From JBFLYC01 sp040756735 (GTDB lineage Bacteria; Bacillota; DSM-16504; Desulfitibacterales; Desulfitibacteraceae), in contig JBFLYC010000016.1 of NCBI GenBank assembly GCA_040756735.1, forward strand, positions 5,627-69,626: DNA of 64,000 nt, given 5' to 3'. The translations under genes were made by a program, and so were the position numbers. This document shows positions 43,953 through 53,444 of the stretch, piece after piece. Positions within the stretch are counted from its first letter, which is position 1. Every line of letters starts with the position of its first letter. The notes beneath the pieces were generated by a model. It was given only the letters and a program-made list of their open reading frames with translations. It was not told where the DNA came from and searched no databases.

Positions 43953-45074
43953 TTAACCCATAAAGGCATCCTTGACTTTATCAAAAAAACCTTTTCCTTT
44001 TTCCTCGTTTTTATGTGTCAAGGTCTTCCCAAATTCCCTAATAAAATCTTTTTGTTTTTCATTTAGGTTGGTTGGGACTGTAACCTTAATCTTGACATGT
44101 TGGTCTCCTCTTCCATAACCGCGCAACCTGGAGATACCTTTACCTTTAAGCTTAAACAGGGCCCCCGATTGCGTTCCTTCAGGGACTCTAAGCTTAACTT
44201 GCCCGTCCAGGGTGGGTACTTTTATTTCATCTCCTAATATGGCTTGCACTATGGAAATAGGGATTTCGCATAAGATATCATCTCCATGCCGTTCAAAAAG
44301 TTTATGGGGCTTTACCCCTATATATACATATAAATCCCCAGTAGGTCCGCCATTAGAACCGGGCTCGCCTTCGCCAACCACTCTAAGCCTGGATCCATTG
44401 TCTACCCCTGCGGGAATATCTATTTTAATTTTTTTGTTCTGCTTAACTTTACCCTGGCCATAGCAGGCATCACAAGGAGTTTCAATTATCTTTCCTGTAC
44501 CGCGACAGGCTTGACATGTCTTAATGGATTGGAAATGACCAAGAACTGTCCTCTGGGTAGTTGTTGTTTGCCCGGTGCCATTACAGACAGTACATGTAGT
44601 TGGGTATGTTCCTGGGGCTGAGCCGGTGCCATCGCACTCTTTGCATGTTTGAAGTTTAGGAAGCTCAACTTGCTTTTCCAAACCGAAAGCTGCTTCCTCA
44701 AGAGTAATCTCTATATCTATCCTCAGGTCTGCACCTTTTTGCGGCCCTCTTCTTTGCCGAGTTCCTCCAAATCCCCCTCCAAAAAACATGTCAAATATAT
44801 CTTCAAACTCGCCGGTAAAATCCCCCTGACCAAATCCTCCAAACCCGTTTTGAGTTCCGGCATGGCCAAATTGGTCATACCTACTACGAGCCTGAGGATT
44901 TCTCAATACCTCGTACGCTTCAGATATCTCTTTAAATTTCTTTTCAGCTGTTTCATCCCCAGGATTTACATCCGGATGATACCTGCGGGCTAATTTTCTG
45001 TAGGCCTTTTTAATATCTTCTTCAGAGGCATCACGCGAAACTCCTAAAACCTCATAATAATCCCTTTTGCTCAC
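43953..45074 (-). CDS. dnaJ: Chaperone DnaJ
   Basis: A 373-aa type I J-protein. The J domain has HPD at 33-35, followed by a Gly/Phe-rich linker (GGFGQGDFTGEF) and four CxxCxGxG zinc repeats (CKECDGTG, CTVCNGTG, CQACRGTG, CDACYGQG). It stimulates DnaK ATPase. It is separated from dnaK by a 96-base spacer containing two hairpins, unlike the tight spacing elsewhere in the operon. Confidence 0.97.
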   Translation of the reverse strand: MSKRDYYEVLGVSRDASEEDIKKAYRKLARRYHPDVNPGDETAEKKFKEISEAYEVLRNPQARSRYDQFGHAGTQNGFGGFGQGDFTGEFEDIFDMFFGGGFGGTRQRRGPQKGADLRIDIEITLEEAAFGLEKQVELPKLQTCKECDGTGSAPGTYPTTCTVCNGTGQTTTTQRTVLGHFQSIKTCQACRGTGKIIETPCDACYGQGKVKQNKKIKIDIPAGVDNGSRLRVVGEGEPGSNGGPTGDLYVYIGVKPHKLFERHGDDILCEIPISIVQAILGDEIKVPTLDGQVKLRVPEGTQSGALFKLKGKGISRLRGYGRGDQHVKIKVTVPTNLNEKQKDFIREFGKTLTHKNEEKGKGFFDKVKDAFMG

Positions 45075-45101
45075 TGCTTAAGTCTACCCCCCACAATTAT
45101 T

Positions 45102-45170
45102 GGGGACACCCTCATGTCCCCTTACATTATTATAATTTGAAGAAAGCCAGGGGGCTTAAAAGCGCCCCCT
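45102..45170. repeat. GGGGACA hairpin plus GC-rich hairpin in the dnaK-dnaJ spacer
   Basis: A GGGGACA/TGTCCCC inverted repeat with six-base loop lies at 45102-45121, a short member of the dispersed family. A second hairpin, AGGGGGC/GCCCCCT with an eight-base loop, lies at 45149-45170 immediately after the dnaK stop. On the minus strand the latter is followed by only a weak T-rich stretch, so partial termination or RNA processing after dnaK is possible. Confidence 0.75.
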
Positions 45171-47006
45171 TTACTTATCGTCTTTATCATCTACAACCTC
45201 ATAATCAGCATCTACTACATCATCTTTAGGTTCCTTGCCTGTATCTGCTCCACCAGGTCCTGCATTTTCACCTGTAGTGTTTTGATACATTTTTGAGCCC
45301 AATGCATAAATAGCCTCGGATAATTTTTCGATTTTAGCTTTCATCGCTTCTATATTATCTGATTTCACAGCCTCTTGTAAATCATTTTTAGCGCTTTCGA
45401 TGTTAAACAAGTCTTCCTTGGATGCCTTATCACCGGCCTCCTTGATGGTCTTTTCAGCCTGGTAAATCATGGCATCTGCCTGGTTCTTGGTTTCAACCTT
45501 CTCTCTTAATTTTTTATCTTCTTCTGCAAATTTTTCTGCCTCATGAACCATCCTTTGGATTTCATCATCTTTTAGGCCGCTGGAGGATTTAATGGTGATC
45601 TCCTGCTGCTTGCCGGTACCTAAATCTTTAGCAGAAACATGCACTATACCATTAGCATCTATATCAAACTTTACTTCAATTTGTGGAACTCCTCTAGGGG
45701 CAGGAGGAATTCCTGATAGCTGGAACCTGCCTAAGGTTTTATTATGGGCAGCCATTTCTCTTTCTCCTTGAAGGACATGAATATCGACACTTGTCTGGCC
45801 ATCTGCGGCTGTTGAAAAGATCTGGCTCTTAGATGTAGGTATTGTGGTATTGCGTTCAATTAATCTTGTGAATACCCCGCCGAGAGTTTCAATACCAAGA
45901 GAAAGCGGGGTTACATCTAACAACAATACATCCTTAACTTCGCCCGCCAATACACCAGCCTGAATGGCAGCCCCTAAGGCAACACATTCATCTGGATTAA
46001 TACCCTTGTGAGGTTCTTTATCAATAATCTTCCTGATAGTTGATTGAACCAGGGGAACCCTGGTAGAACCTCCCACAAGCAATACCTTATTTATATCCTT
46101 TGGCGACAGACCGGCATCCGAGAGGGCTTGTTTAGTAGGACCTACGGTTTTTTCCACTAAATCCATAATTAATTCTTCAAATTTTGCCCGGGTCAATGTA
46201 ATGTCTAAATGCTGCGGGCCCTCGCTGGTAGCTGTAATAAAGGGCAGGTTAATATTGGTTTGCATTACTGTTGAGAGTTCTTTCTTAGCCTTCTCAGCAG
46301 CTTCCTTCAAGCGCTGCATTGCCATCTTATCCTTGGAGAGGTCTACTGTAGTTTGCTTCTTAAACTCTGCTACCAGGAACTGAACAACCCTTTCATCAAA
46401 ATCATCCCCACCCAGGCGGTTATTACCACTGGTAGCCTTCACTTCAAATACGCCATCACCCAAGTCCAAAATGGACACATCAAAGGTTCCCCCGCCAAGG
46501 TCATAAACCAAGATTGTTTGATCCTCTTCCTTATCAAGACCGTAAGCGAGAGAGGCAGCAGTAGGTTCATTGATAATGCGCAAAACTTCTAAACCGGCTA
46601 TGGTCCCAGCATCTTTGGTAGCCTGTCGCTGGCTGTCAGAGAAGTACGCAGGGACAGTTATTACAGCTTGGGTAACTTTCTCTCCTAGATAGCTTTCAGC
46701 ATCTGCTTTCAGCTTTTGGAGAATCATTGCGGATATTTCTTGCGGTGTATAGTTTTTATTATCGATATTAACTTTATAGTCAGTGCCCATATGTCTTTTA
46801 ATGGAAAGAATGGTCCTGTCAGGGTTTGTAACCGCTTGTCTTTTGGCTACTTCTCCAACCAGCCTTTCTCCATCCTTTTTAAAACCAACCACAGAAGGTG
46901 TAGTTCTATTGCCTTCCGCATTGGGTATTACTATTGCTTCTCCGCCTTCCATAACGGCAACACAAGAGTTAGTTGTACCTAAATCAATGCCTATTACTTT
47001 TCCCAT
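45171..47006 (-). CDS. dnaK: Chaperone DnaK (Hsp70)
   Basis: A 611-aa Hsp70. The ATPase domain has IGIDLGTTNSCVAVMEGG, the IINEPTAASLAYGLDK segment and VYDLGGGTFDVSIL. The linker DVLLLDVTPLSLG leads to the substrate domain and a lid ending in an acidic DDVVDADYEVVDD tail. It follows grpE by 12 bases in the HrcA-controlled operon. Confidence 0.98.
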   Translation of the reverse strand: MGKVIGIDLGTTNSCVAVMEGGEAIVIPNAEGNRTTPSVVGFKKDGERLVGEVAKRQAVTNPDRTILSIKRHMGTDYKVNIDNKNYTPQEISAMILQKLKADAESYLGEKVTQAVITVPAYFSDSQRQATKDAGTIAGLEVLRIINEPTAASLAYGLDKEEDQTILVYDLGGGTFDVSILDLGDGVFEVKATSGNNRLGGDDFDERVVQFLVAEFKKQTTVDLSKDKMAMQRLKEAAEKAKKELSTVMQTNINLPFITATSEGPQHLDITLTRAKFEELIMDLVEKTVGPTKQALSDAGLSPKDINKVLLVGGSTRVPLVQSTIRKIIDKEPHKGINPDECVALGAAIQAGVLAGEVKDVLLLDVTPLSLGIETLGGVFTRLIERNTTIPTSKSQIFSTAADGQTSVDIHVLQGEREMAAHNKTLGRFQLSGIPPAPRGVPQIEVKFDIDANGIVHVSAKDLGTGKQQEITIKSSSGLKDDEIQRMVHEAEKFAEEDKKLREKVETKNQADAMIYQAEKTIKEAGDKASKEDLFNIESAKNDLQEAVKSDNIEAMKAKIEKLSEAIYALGSKMYQNTTGENAGPGGADTGKEPKDDVVDADYEVVDDKDDK

Positions 47007-47018
47007 ATTCTATTCCTC

Positions 47019-47633
47019 CTAACTGTTTTTTGATACTTTAACCATTGATGGTCTAATTAACTTATCGTTTAAGTAATAACCCCTTCGAATTTCCTCCAAA
47101 ACCATATTGTCCTGCTCGTCATGGGTCTCACATTGAGCCACAGCCTGGTGTACTTCTGGATCAAATTCCTTACCAAGGCAATCAACCGGGCGCAAACCAT
47201 GCTTTTGCAGCGCACCCCACAATTGCTCATTAATCATCTGGATACCCTGAAGGAAGCTTTCTAAATCTCCCTTTTGTTTACCTGCTTCGACAGCTCTAAT
47301 GATATTGTCAAGGACAGGTAGAATGTCTTCAATAATCTCTCTTGCAGCCATACATCTGAGTTCTTGTCTTTCTTTTACTACTCGCTTACGATAATTGTCA
47401 AAATCAGCCTGCAGCCTTTGTAACTGTTGAAACAAAGAGTTATAAGCCTCTTCCTTTTCTGATAGCTTTTCCTGGCAGCTGACTAATTCTAACAGCAATT
47501 CCTCTTTTGATAGCTCTTGAGCATTTGGCAGCCGGGCTTCCTCTGCTTCTTCCATATTATGCATGTCGTCCATTTTATATGTTTTATTATATAACTCCTG
47601 ATCTTCATGTATGTCCTGATCCTTACCTATCAT
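47019..47633 (-). CDS. grpE: Nucleotide exchange factor GrpE
   Basis: About 204 aa. A long acidic N-terminus and coiled coil (about 40-95) lead to FDNYRKRVVKERQEL and the C-terminal beta domain with the GKEFDPEVHQAV signature. The start is put at the ATG six bases after GAGGTG; the longer frame starts with a GTG that overlaps the chaperonin stop. Translational coupling to the chaperonin gene is likely. Confidence 0.95.
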   Translation of the reverse strand: MIGKDQDIHEDQELYNKTYKMDDMHNMEEAEEARLPNAQELSKEELLLELVSCQEKLSEKEEAYNSLFQQLQRLQADFDNYRKRVVKERQELRCMAAREIIEDILPVLDNIIRAVEAGKQKGDLESFLQGIQMINEQLWGALQKHGLRPVDCLGKEFDPEVHQAVAQCETHDEQDNMVLEEIRRGYYLNDKLIRPSMVKVSKNS

Positions 47634-47638
47634 TAGCT

Positions 47639-49219
47639 TCACCTCGCTTCAAAGTCAATATCATCTTTAAATTTGTTATTATTTAAGGCTTCCGGCCTTT
47701 TTTTAATAATGGTGTCTATTCTTAAAATGGCTTCGGCTACTTCTCCGGCAGCTTTTAGTGCATATATTTTCACCAGTGCAGGATCTATAACTCCTAATTC
47801 TCTCATGTCTGCAACCTGCCCAGAATCACAATCAATGGAATAACCTATGTTGTTTTCCCTTTTTTGAATGAAAAGCACATCCCCCTGCTTCTCCAGGGGA
47901 TTAAATCCTGAATTAAAGACTATTTGAAAGAAAGGCTTTCGCAATGCTTCAATTACACAATTGATCCCATAGACGGACATTCCTTTGGCCTGCTCCCTGT
48001 TGTTTTCTAGAAATGAAGCTGCCGCCAACTCAATTGAACCGCCACCAGGCACAATTCCTCCTCTGACTGCGGCCTGCAAAGCTGCTGCTGCATCCTTGGC
48101 AATTCTTTCTCTCTCCCCAACCACTTCTTCGGTAGAAGCGCCTACCAGGATTGTAGCCATTGGTTTACCTTTACCCCCAATAATTCTCACCTGCTCTAAT
48201 ACTTCATCATTATGAACCTTTTCAGCAAAACCTAGGCAATTCTTTAATTCATCTAAAGGTTTTCTTAAGCCGGTTCTCTTAATCATACGGGCTCCAGTTG
48301 CTTCAGCTGCTTTTCTTAACTCTTTATGACTAACCCTATGCACTGCCATGATCCCTGCATCAATTAATATTTCTTCAGCTAAATCACTAATGCCCCTGTC
48401 AACAAGCACCAGCCCCACATTCAGTTGAGCAAGTTTGTACAGGTTATTTTTAAATTCTTCCTGCAAACTAATAAACTTGTTAAAACCTGCTTCATTTGAA
48501 AGAGCTTCCTCCTCTATCTGCTCTGGTTCCAAAGCATCATCAATGACCAGTATGCTGCAGCTGCTCCGCTCTTGAGGCATATCCTGGGACAGCCTTTCTT
48601 TACTGATGATACAGCCTTCAATTAGTTCATTTTCTGCTCCATGCTCAGCAATTATACAGTCTGCCAGCTTAAAACCTTGTTCAAGAAGCTTTTCTTTGCC
48701 AATCATTTGGGCAGCTTTATAAACCAAGTGGGCAATATCTTCATGACCACGCCCAGCTACACAGGAAACCTGCTCCAATACAGGGTCACTTAGTGTATCT
48801 ATGTAAACTGCATGATTCTTAAAATATTCAATGGTTATTTTTACGCCGAGCCTGATGCCTTCAATTACACGGGTTACAGGCACACCTTTTTTGACTTGTT
48901 CAAGTCCTTCCGTAACAAGTGAACCTGCCATGATAGTCGCAGTGGTCGTGCCATCACCTATCTCCTCTTGCTGGGCCTTGGCGGTATTGATCATCATCCT
49001 GGCAGCAGGATGATTTACTTCCATCATATCTAAAATGGTTACACCGTCATTTGTGATTACCACATCCCCAAACTTATCCACCAGCATGGTGTCTAAGCCC
49101 TTGGGTCCTATTGTACCTTCCACTGCAGAAGCAATGGCCTTGATTGCATTGGCATTGGTAGATAAAGCCGCCAACCGCTCATCAATCTCTGTATCTTTAC
49201 TTACTTGCTTAACACTCAT
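47639..49219 (-). CDS. Archaeal-type (group III) chaperonin, thermosome/TCP-1 family
   Basis: A 526-aa protein that reads as a thermosome subunit rather than GroEL. It has GPKGLDTMLVD (38-48), ITNDGVTIL (55-63), the ATP-site GDGTTTATIMAG (88-99), an apical region with a built-in-lid helical segment near 236-265, RVSHKELRKAAEATGARMI (295-313), and GGIVPGGGSIELA (387-399). Known relatives are the group III chaperonins of Carboxydothermus and some other Firmicutes, which close without a GroES partner. It sits between hrcA and grpE, downstream of CIRCE, so HrcA should control it. It overlaps the grpE reading frame region at its stop. Confidence 0.93.
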   Translation of the reverse strand: MSVKQVSKDTEIDERLAALSTNANAIKAIASAVEGTIGPKGLDTMLVDKFGDVVITNDGVTILDMMEVNHPAARMMINTAKAQQEEIGDGTTTATIMAGSLVTEGLEQVKKGVPVTRVIEGIRLGVKITIEYFKNHAVYIDTLSDPVLEQVSCVAGRGHEDIAHLVYKAAQMIGKEKLLEQGFKLADCIIAEHGAENELIEGCIISKERLSQDMPQERSSCSILVIDDALEPEQIEEEALSNEAGFNKFISLQEEFKNNLYKLAQLNVGLVLVDRGISDLAEEILIDAGIMAVHRVSHKELRKAAEATGARMIKRTGLRKPLDELKNCLGFAEKVHNDEVLEQVRIIGGKGKPMATILVGASTEEVVGERERIAKDAAAALQAAVRGGIVPGGGSIELAAASFLENNREQAKGMSVYGINCVIEALRKPFFQIVFNSGFNPLEKQGDVLFIQKRENNIGYSIDCDSGQVADMRELGVIDPALVKIYALKAAGEVAEAILRIDTIIKKRPEALNNNKFKDDIDFEAR

Positions 49220-49288
49220 CCTTTTCCTCCATAATTAATGTTCAAAGAGCCAGAAAAATATTTTCTCCTGCCTCCTGTCCCAGATTAC

Positions 49289-50323
49289 TTACTTATAATG
49301 TTCCTCCAGCAAATCCGAAAGATATTTGGTAATAAATTCAACCATTGAAGATGCTTTAGGATACATCATACGAGTAGGTCCTAAAATACCGACGGTTCCC
49401 AAAACTCTGCCATCAAGTTTGTAGGTGGCATTTATAATGCTGCAATTATGGATACCTTGGTATTTATTCTCTCCCCCAATGGAAATTGTTAATCCTTTCT
49501 CACTGCTTGTTTCTTGAAGTATTTTGCATAAAACAGACTGCTCATCAATTAATACCAACAGGTTGCGAAGCCTCTCCACATCCTTGAACTCAGGCTGACT
49601 AAGAATGTTTAAGGTGCCTCCTATAAAGACCCTTTTTTCTTTGGAATTATTCAGAGCATCTTCCAAGTCTTCCAAAATTAATTTTACCAATCTCTTATAG
49701 CCAGCCAGTTCAAAATAAATCTCATTTAACACAGTTCTGTTAATTTCCTGAAGCCTGTATCCTCTAAGTTTTTCTGTGAGAATATCAGATATAGCCCTTA
49801 AGGTATCAACATCGTTAGTAATAGTCGAGGAAACAACCTTGCTGTCAATAATACCCTTGTCAGAAATTAAGACTACTAAAATCTTTTCCTGATCCAGGGG
49901 AAGCAACTGAATTTGTTTAACCACAGATTCCGACACCATAGGGCACACAGCCACGGCCAAATAACTGGTAAGATGTGATAATACTTCGCTCGTCTTTTTA
50001 AATAAGTTCTCCATATGCTGCATATTCTCTTTTAGCTGAATATAGATGTATTGCTCTTCAGAGCCGGAAATTCGAGGCTTTTTCATCAAAAAGTCAACAT
50101 AATATCGGTATCCTTTATCAGAAGGCACCCTACCGCTTGATGTATGAGGTTGTTCAATATAACCCATTTCCTCCAAATCAGCCATTTCATTCCTAATAGT
50201 TGCCGAACTGACACCCAAGTTATATTTTCTTGCAATGGTGCGAGAGCCAACGGGTTCTGCCGTAGTTACGTAATCCTGGATGATTGCATGCAACACTTTC
50301 TTTTTTCTTTCATCCATCTGCAT
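49289..50323 (-). CDS. hrcA: Heat-inducible transcription repressor HrcA
   Basis: About 344 aa. An N-terminal winged helix (MDERKKKVLHAIIQDYVTTAEPVGSR, with NLGVSSATIRNEMADLEEMGYI) leads to the GAF-like and C-terminal dimer domains. It represses operons carrying CIRCE and depends on a chaperonin for activity in known systems. The start is chosen by AGAGGTG six bases before the ATG. It is the first gene of the hrcA-chaperonin-grpE-dnaK-dnaJ operon and lies 18 bases after its own operator. Confidence 0.96.
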   Translation of the reverse strand: MQMDERKKKVLHAIIQDYVTTAEPVGSRTIARKYNLGVSSATIRNEMADLEEMGYIEQPHTSSGRVPSDKGYRYYVDFLMKKPRISGSEEQYIYIQLKENMQHMENLFKKTSEVLSHLTSYLAVAVCPMVSESVVKQIQLLPLDQEKILVVLISDKGIIDSKVVSSTITNDVDTLRAISDILTEKLRGYRLQEINRTVLNEIYFELAGYKRLVKLILEDLEDALNNSKEKRVFIGGTLNILSQPEFKDVERLRNLLVLIDEQSVLCKILQETSSEKGLTISIGGENKYQGIHNCSIINATYKLDGRVLGTVGILGPTRMMYPKASSMVEFITKYLSDLLEEHYK

Positions 50324-50340
50324 GTTAGCACCTCTTCCTG

Positions 50341-50367
50341 TTAGCACTCTCCATCGTTGAGTGCTAA
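50341..50367. promoter_or_regulatory. CIRCE operator (HrcA binding site)
   Basis: A perfect 9-bp inverted repeat, TTAGCACTC - nine bases - GAGTGCTAA, exactly the CIRCE consensus. It lies between the promoter and the hrcA start. Confidence 0.97.
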
Positions 50368-50379
50368 GATTACAATTAA

Positions 50380-50409
50380 AAAATACCACTGAATGCCTGT
50401 TTTTGTCAA
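50380..50409 (-). promoter_or_regulatory. Sigma-A promoter of the hrcA-dnaK operon
   Basis: Minus-strand -35 TTGACA (50404-50409), 18-base spacer and -10 TATTTT (50380-50385), placing the start of transcription at or just before CIRCE. It lies seven bases past the hemW stop. Confidence 0.8.
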
Positions 50410-50416
50410 GGCATTG

Positions 50417-51556
50417 TCACACGAATTCCTGAAAAACCACATTTCCCAAGGGAATACCTTTTTCTGTTAATTTAATGTTTCCCTTCTCAACAACCAACAA
50501 GTCATAACTGGCCAGTCTTTCCATGGCCCCGGCATACTTCTTGATGGGAGAGACACCAAATCTATCGTGAAACTCAGCAATATTTACTCCTTCCATGAGC
50601 CTTAACCCCATGAACATGGTCTCTGCCATCTCGTCTTCAATAGTCAGGTCTATAATTTCATCTATAGGTCTTAAACCCTTTTCCAGCTGAAAAATATAAT
50701 TGTCTAAACCCCTAACATTATAATACCTCTTACCAGAAAAATATGATCCAGCGCCGCTGCCTATACCTATATAGTAGTTATTTGTCCAATATACAAGATT
50801 GTGCTGAGAACCCCTTTGGGGAAGGCTGTAGTTAGAAATCTCATAATGGATATACCCTTGACCCTGCAGTATATCCTTGGCACTTTCATACATTTGCAGC
50901 GCTTGGCTTTCATCAGGCAAATTCAGGCTGCCTGCAAGCTTTTGGCTGCCCCATGGCGTCAGGTCGTCCAGGGACAAACCATAAACCGCAATGTGTTCAG
51001 GCTCAAGTCTTATGACACCATTAAGGGTGTCCAACCATGTATCTATAGTCTGCCCAGGCAAACCATAAATTAAATCGACATTAATATTACCCCACCCTAC
51101 TTTCCTAGCCATATTAAATGCTGATAAAGCCGTCTTAGCATCATGGATTCTGCCCATGTCTTTAAGAAGGGCATCGTTTAAAGATTGAATACCTAATGAT
51201 AACCTGTTAAAACCCGCGCTCTTCAAAGCAGTCAATTTTTCAATGGACAGTGTTCCAGGATTAGCCTCAATTGTAGCTTCAATAACTTTAGTACTATCAA
51301 GGTAAGAATATATGGTCTTGGCCAGACTGACCAGCTGTTCAGAAGTCAATACTGTAGGGGTGCCCCCTCCAAGGTAAAGGGTTGTTATTTCATCCAAGCA
51401 CACTTCACCTGCTGCTAATTCCAATTCTTTTGCCAAGCAGGCCAAATAATCCTCTACCCGCCTGTTTTGGGCGGGTAGAGGATATGAATTAAAATCACAG
51501 TAATTGCATTTAGCTAAACAAAAGGGTAGATGAACATAAATCGCCTTAATCTTCAT
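50417..51556 (-). CDS. hemW: Heme chaperone HemW (radical SAM)
   Basis: A 379-aa radical-SAM family protein formerly called HemN-like oxygen-independent coproporphyrinogen oxidase. The cluster motif CLAKCNYCDF gives C13, C17 and C20, followed by YLGGGTPTVL and the HemW-type C-terminal domain. It starts 11 bases inside the lepA end, the conserved lepA-hemW pair. HemW lacks true CPO activity in studied cases and acts in heme delivery. Confidence 0.93.
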   Translation of the reverse strand: MKIKAIYVHLPFCLAKCNYCDFNSYPLPAQNRRVEDYLACLAKELELAAGEVCLDEITTLYLGGGTPTVLTSEQLVSLAKTIYSYLDSTKVIEATIEANPGTLSIEKLTALKSAGFNRLSLGIQSLNDALLKDMGRIHDAKTALSAFNMARKVGWGNINVDLIYGLPGQTIDTWLDTLNGVIRLEPEHIAVYGLSLDDLTPWGSQKLAGSLNLPDESQALQMYESAKDILQGQGYIHYEISNYSLPQRGSQHNLVYWTNNYYIGIGSGAGSYFSGKRYYNVRGLDNYIFQLEKGLRPIDEIIDLTIEDEMAETMFMGLRLMEGVNIAEFHDRFGVSPIKKYAGAMERLASYDLLVVEKGNIKLTEKGIPLGNVVFQEFV

Positions 51557-53354
51557 CTAAACTCAACACCGCCATGAAAGCTTCCTGTGGAATCTCCACA
51601 TTGCCGATTTGTTTCATGCGTTTTTTGCCTTCCTTTTGTTTTTCCAGGAGTTTCTTTTTCCTGGTAATATCCCCGCCATAACATTTATCAATAACATTTT
51701 TGCGCAAGGCTTTGACATTAGTCCTGGCAATTACCTTGCTGCCAATGGCTGCCTGGATTGGAATTTCAAATAAATGTCTGGGTATCAAGTCTTTTAGCTT
51801 CCTGGCAATATTTTGACCTCTATAGTAGGATTTCTCCCTATGAACTATAAAAGATAGAGCATCTACTATTTGACCGTTAACAAGGACATCCATTTTCACC
51901 AGGTCTGTACCTTTATAGCCATGGAGCTCATAATCCAATGATGCATAACCCCTGGTCCTGGACTTTAACATATCAAAAAAATCATAAATAATTTCAGCTA
52001 AAGGAAGGTAGTAGGTTAACATAGCTCGATTAGGAGACAAATACTCCATTGTTTCGTATTCGCCTCTTTTGTCCTGACACAACTCCATCACAGCGCCTAC
52101 ATACTCATTGGGAACCATGATTGTAGCCTTGACAAAGGGTTCCCTGATTTCTTCAACCTCGTTAATAGGAGGCAGATTGGCAGGATTGTCAATTCTAACC
52201 ATTGTACCGTCACTTTTATATACTTCATATATTACACTAGGGGCAGTTGCCAACAAGTTTAGCTTGAACTCCCTCTCTAACCTCTCCTGAATAATTTCCA
52301 TGTGTAAAAGACCTAAAAAACCACATCTAAATCCAAACCCAAGAGCCACTGATGTCTCTGGTTCAAATTTTAGAGCAGCGTCATTTAGCTGAAGCTTTTC
52401 CAGGGCTTCTTTTAAGTCTTCATAATCTTCACTATCAACTGGATACAACCCACAATACACCATGCTTGTAACCTTACGGTATCCAGGTAAAGGCGCAGCA
52501 GCAGGCTTAAGGGCATCTGTAATAGTGTCACCCACTTGTGTATCTTTTACATTTTTAATACTAGCTGTCAAAAACCCAACCTCTCCGGGATTTAATTCTT
52601 CAACTATCCTCATGGCAGGAGTAAATACTCCCACTTCATTAACCTCAAACTGCTTATTGGTGGCCATCATTTTAATCTTCATGCCCTTTCTCGCTGAACC
52701 TTCCATGATTCGGATAAAGGGTATTGCTCCTTTATAGGAATCATAGAGTGAATCAAAAATGAGAGCCTGCAGGGGGTTCTCCTTTTTTCCCGCCGGATGA
52801 GGTATTTTTCGAATAATTGCCTCCAGTATTTGCTCTGTACCTTGTCCCGTCTTGGCTGATGTCAGAACAGCATCGGATGTATCAAGACCAATAATTTCTT
52901 CAATTTCCTCCTTCACTCGCTCCGGTTCAGCGCTAGGCAGATCGATTTTATTAATAACAGGAATAATCTCTAAATCATGCTCTAATGCTAAATAAACGTT
53001 GGCCAGGGTTTGAGCTTCTATCCCTTGTGCGGCATCGACTACCAGCAGGGCGCCCTCGCAAGCAGCCAGGCTTCTGGAAACTTCATAGGTAAAGTCAACA
53101 TGTCCCGGAGTGTCTATTAGATTTAATAGATACTCCTGACCGTCTTTGGCTTTATATACCATCCTTACAGCCTGCAGCTTTATGGTAATACCCCTTTCCC
53201 TTTCTAAGTCCATCTGGTCCAAAAGCTGCTCGGACATATCCCTTTCACTGACAGCCCCCGTAAACTGAAGGATGCGATCCGCTAGAGTAGACTTTCCATG
53301 GTCTATATGAGCTATTATACAGAAATTCCTAATTCTTTCCTGGGGTATACTCAA
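51546..53354 (-). CDS. lepA: Elongation factor 4 (LepA)
   Basis: A 602-aa translational GTPase. G1 AHIDHGKST is near 15-23, the switch RERGITIKLQAVRM, G3 DTPGHVDF, G4 NKIDLP, and the LepA-specific C-terminal domain (GGDITRKKKLLEKQKEGKKRM). It back-translocates or remodels stalled ribosomes. Start is TTG preceded by GAGGTGAT. Confidence 0.97.
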   Translation of the reverse strand: MSIPQERIRNFCIIAHIDHGKSTLADRILQFTGAVSERDMSEQLLDQMDLERERGITIKLQAVRMVYKAKDGQEYLLNLIDTPGHVDFTYEVSRSLAACEGALLVVDAAQGIEAQTLANVYLALEHDLEIIPVINKIDLPSAEPERVKEEIEEIIGLDTSDAVLTSAKTGQGTEQILEAIIRKIPHPAGKKENPLQALIFDSLYDSYKGAIPFIRIMEGSARKGMKIKMMATNKQFEVNEVGVFTPAMRIVEELNPGEVGFLTASIKNVKDTQVGDTITDALKPAAAPLPGYRKVTSMVYCGLYPVDSEDYEDLKEALEKLQLNDAALKFEPETSVALGFGFRCGFLGLLHMEIIQERLEREFKLNLLATAPSVIYEVYKSDGTMVRIDNPANLPPINEVEEIREPFVKATIMVPNEYVGAVMELCQDKRGEYETMEYLSPNRAMLTYYLPLAEIIYDFFDMLKSRTRGYASLDYELHGYKGTDLVKMDVLVNGQIVDALSFIVHREKSYYRGQNIARKLKDLIPRHLFEIPIQAAIGSKVIARTNVKALRKNVIDKCYGGDITRKKKLLEKQKEGKKRMKQIGNVEIPQEAFMAVLSLDED

Positions 53355-53384
53355 AACTACATCACCTCGAAAACCGACTAAATG

Positions 53385-53412
53385 ATATTATATCATTGTC
53401 ACACTTTGTCAA
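53385..53412 (-). promoter_or_regulatory. Sigma-A promoter of lepA-hemW
   Basis: Minus-strand TTGACA (53407-53412) with TAATAT (16-base spacer) overlapping TATAAT, about 35 bases upstream of the lepA start. A second -35 (TTGCTT), four bases further up, gives an 18-base spacer to TATAAT. Confidence 0.75.
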
Positions 53413-53444
53413 GCAACTATTATCAATAATCAAAATGCTCCTAA

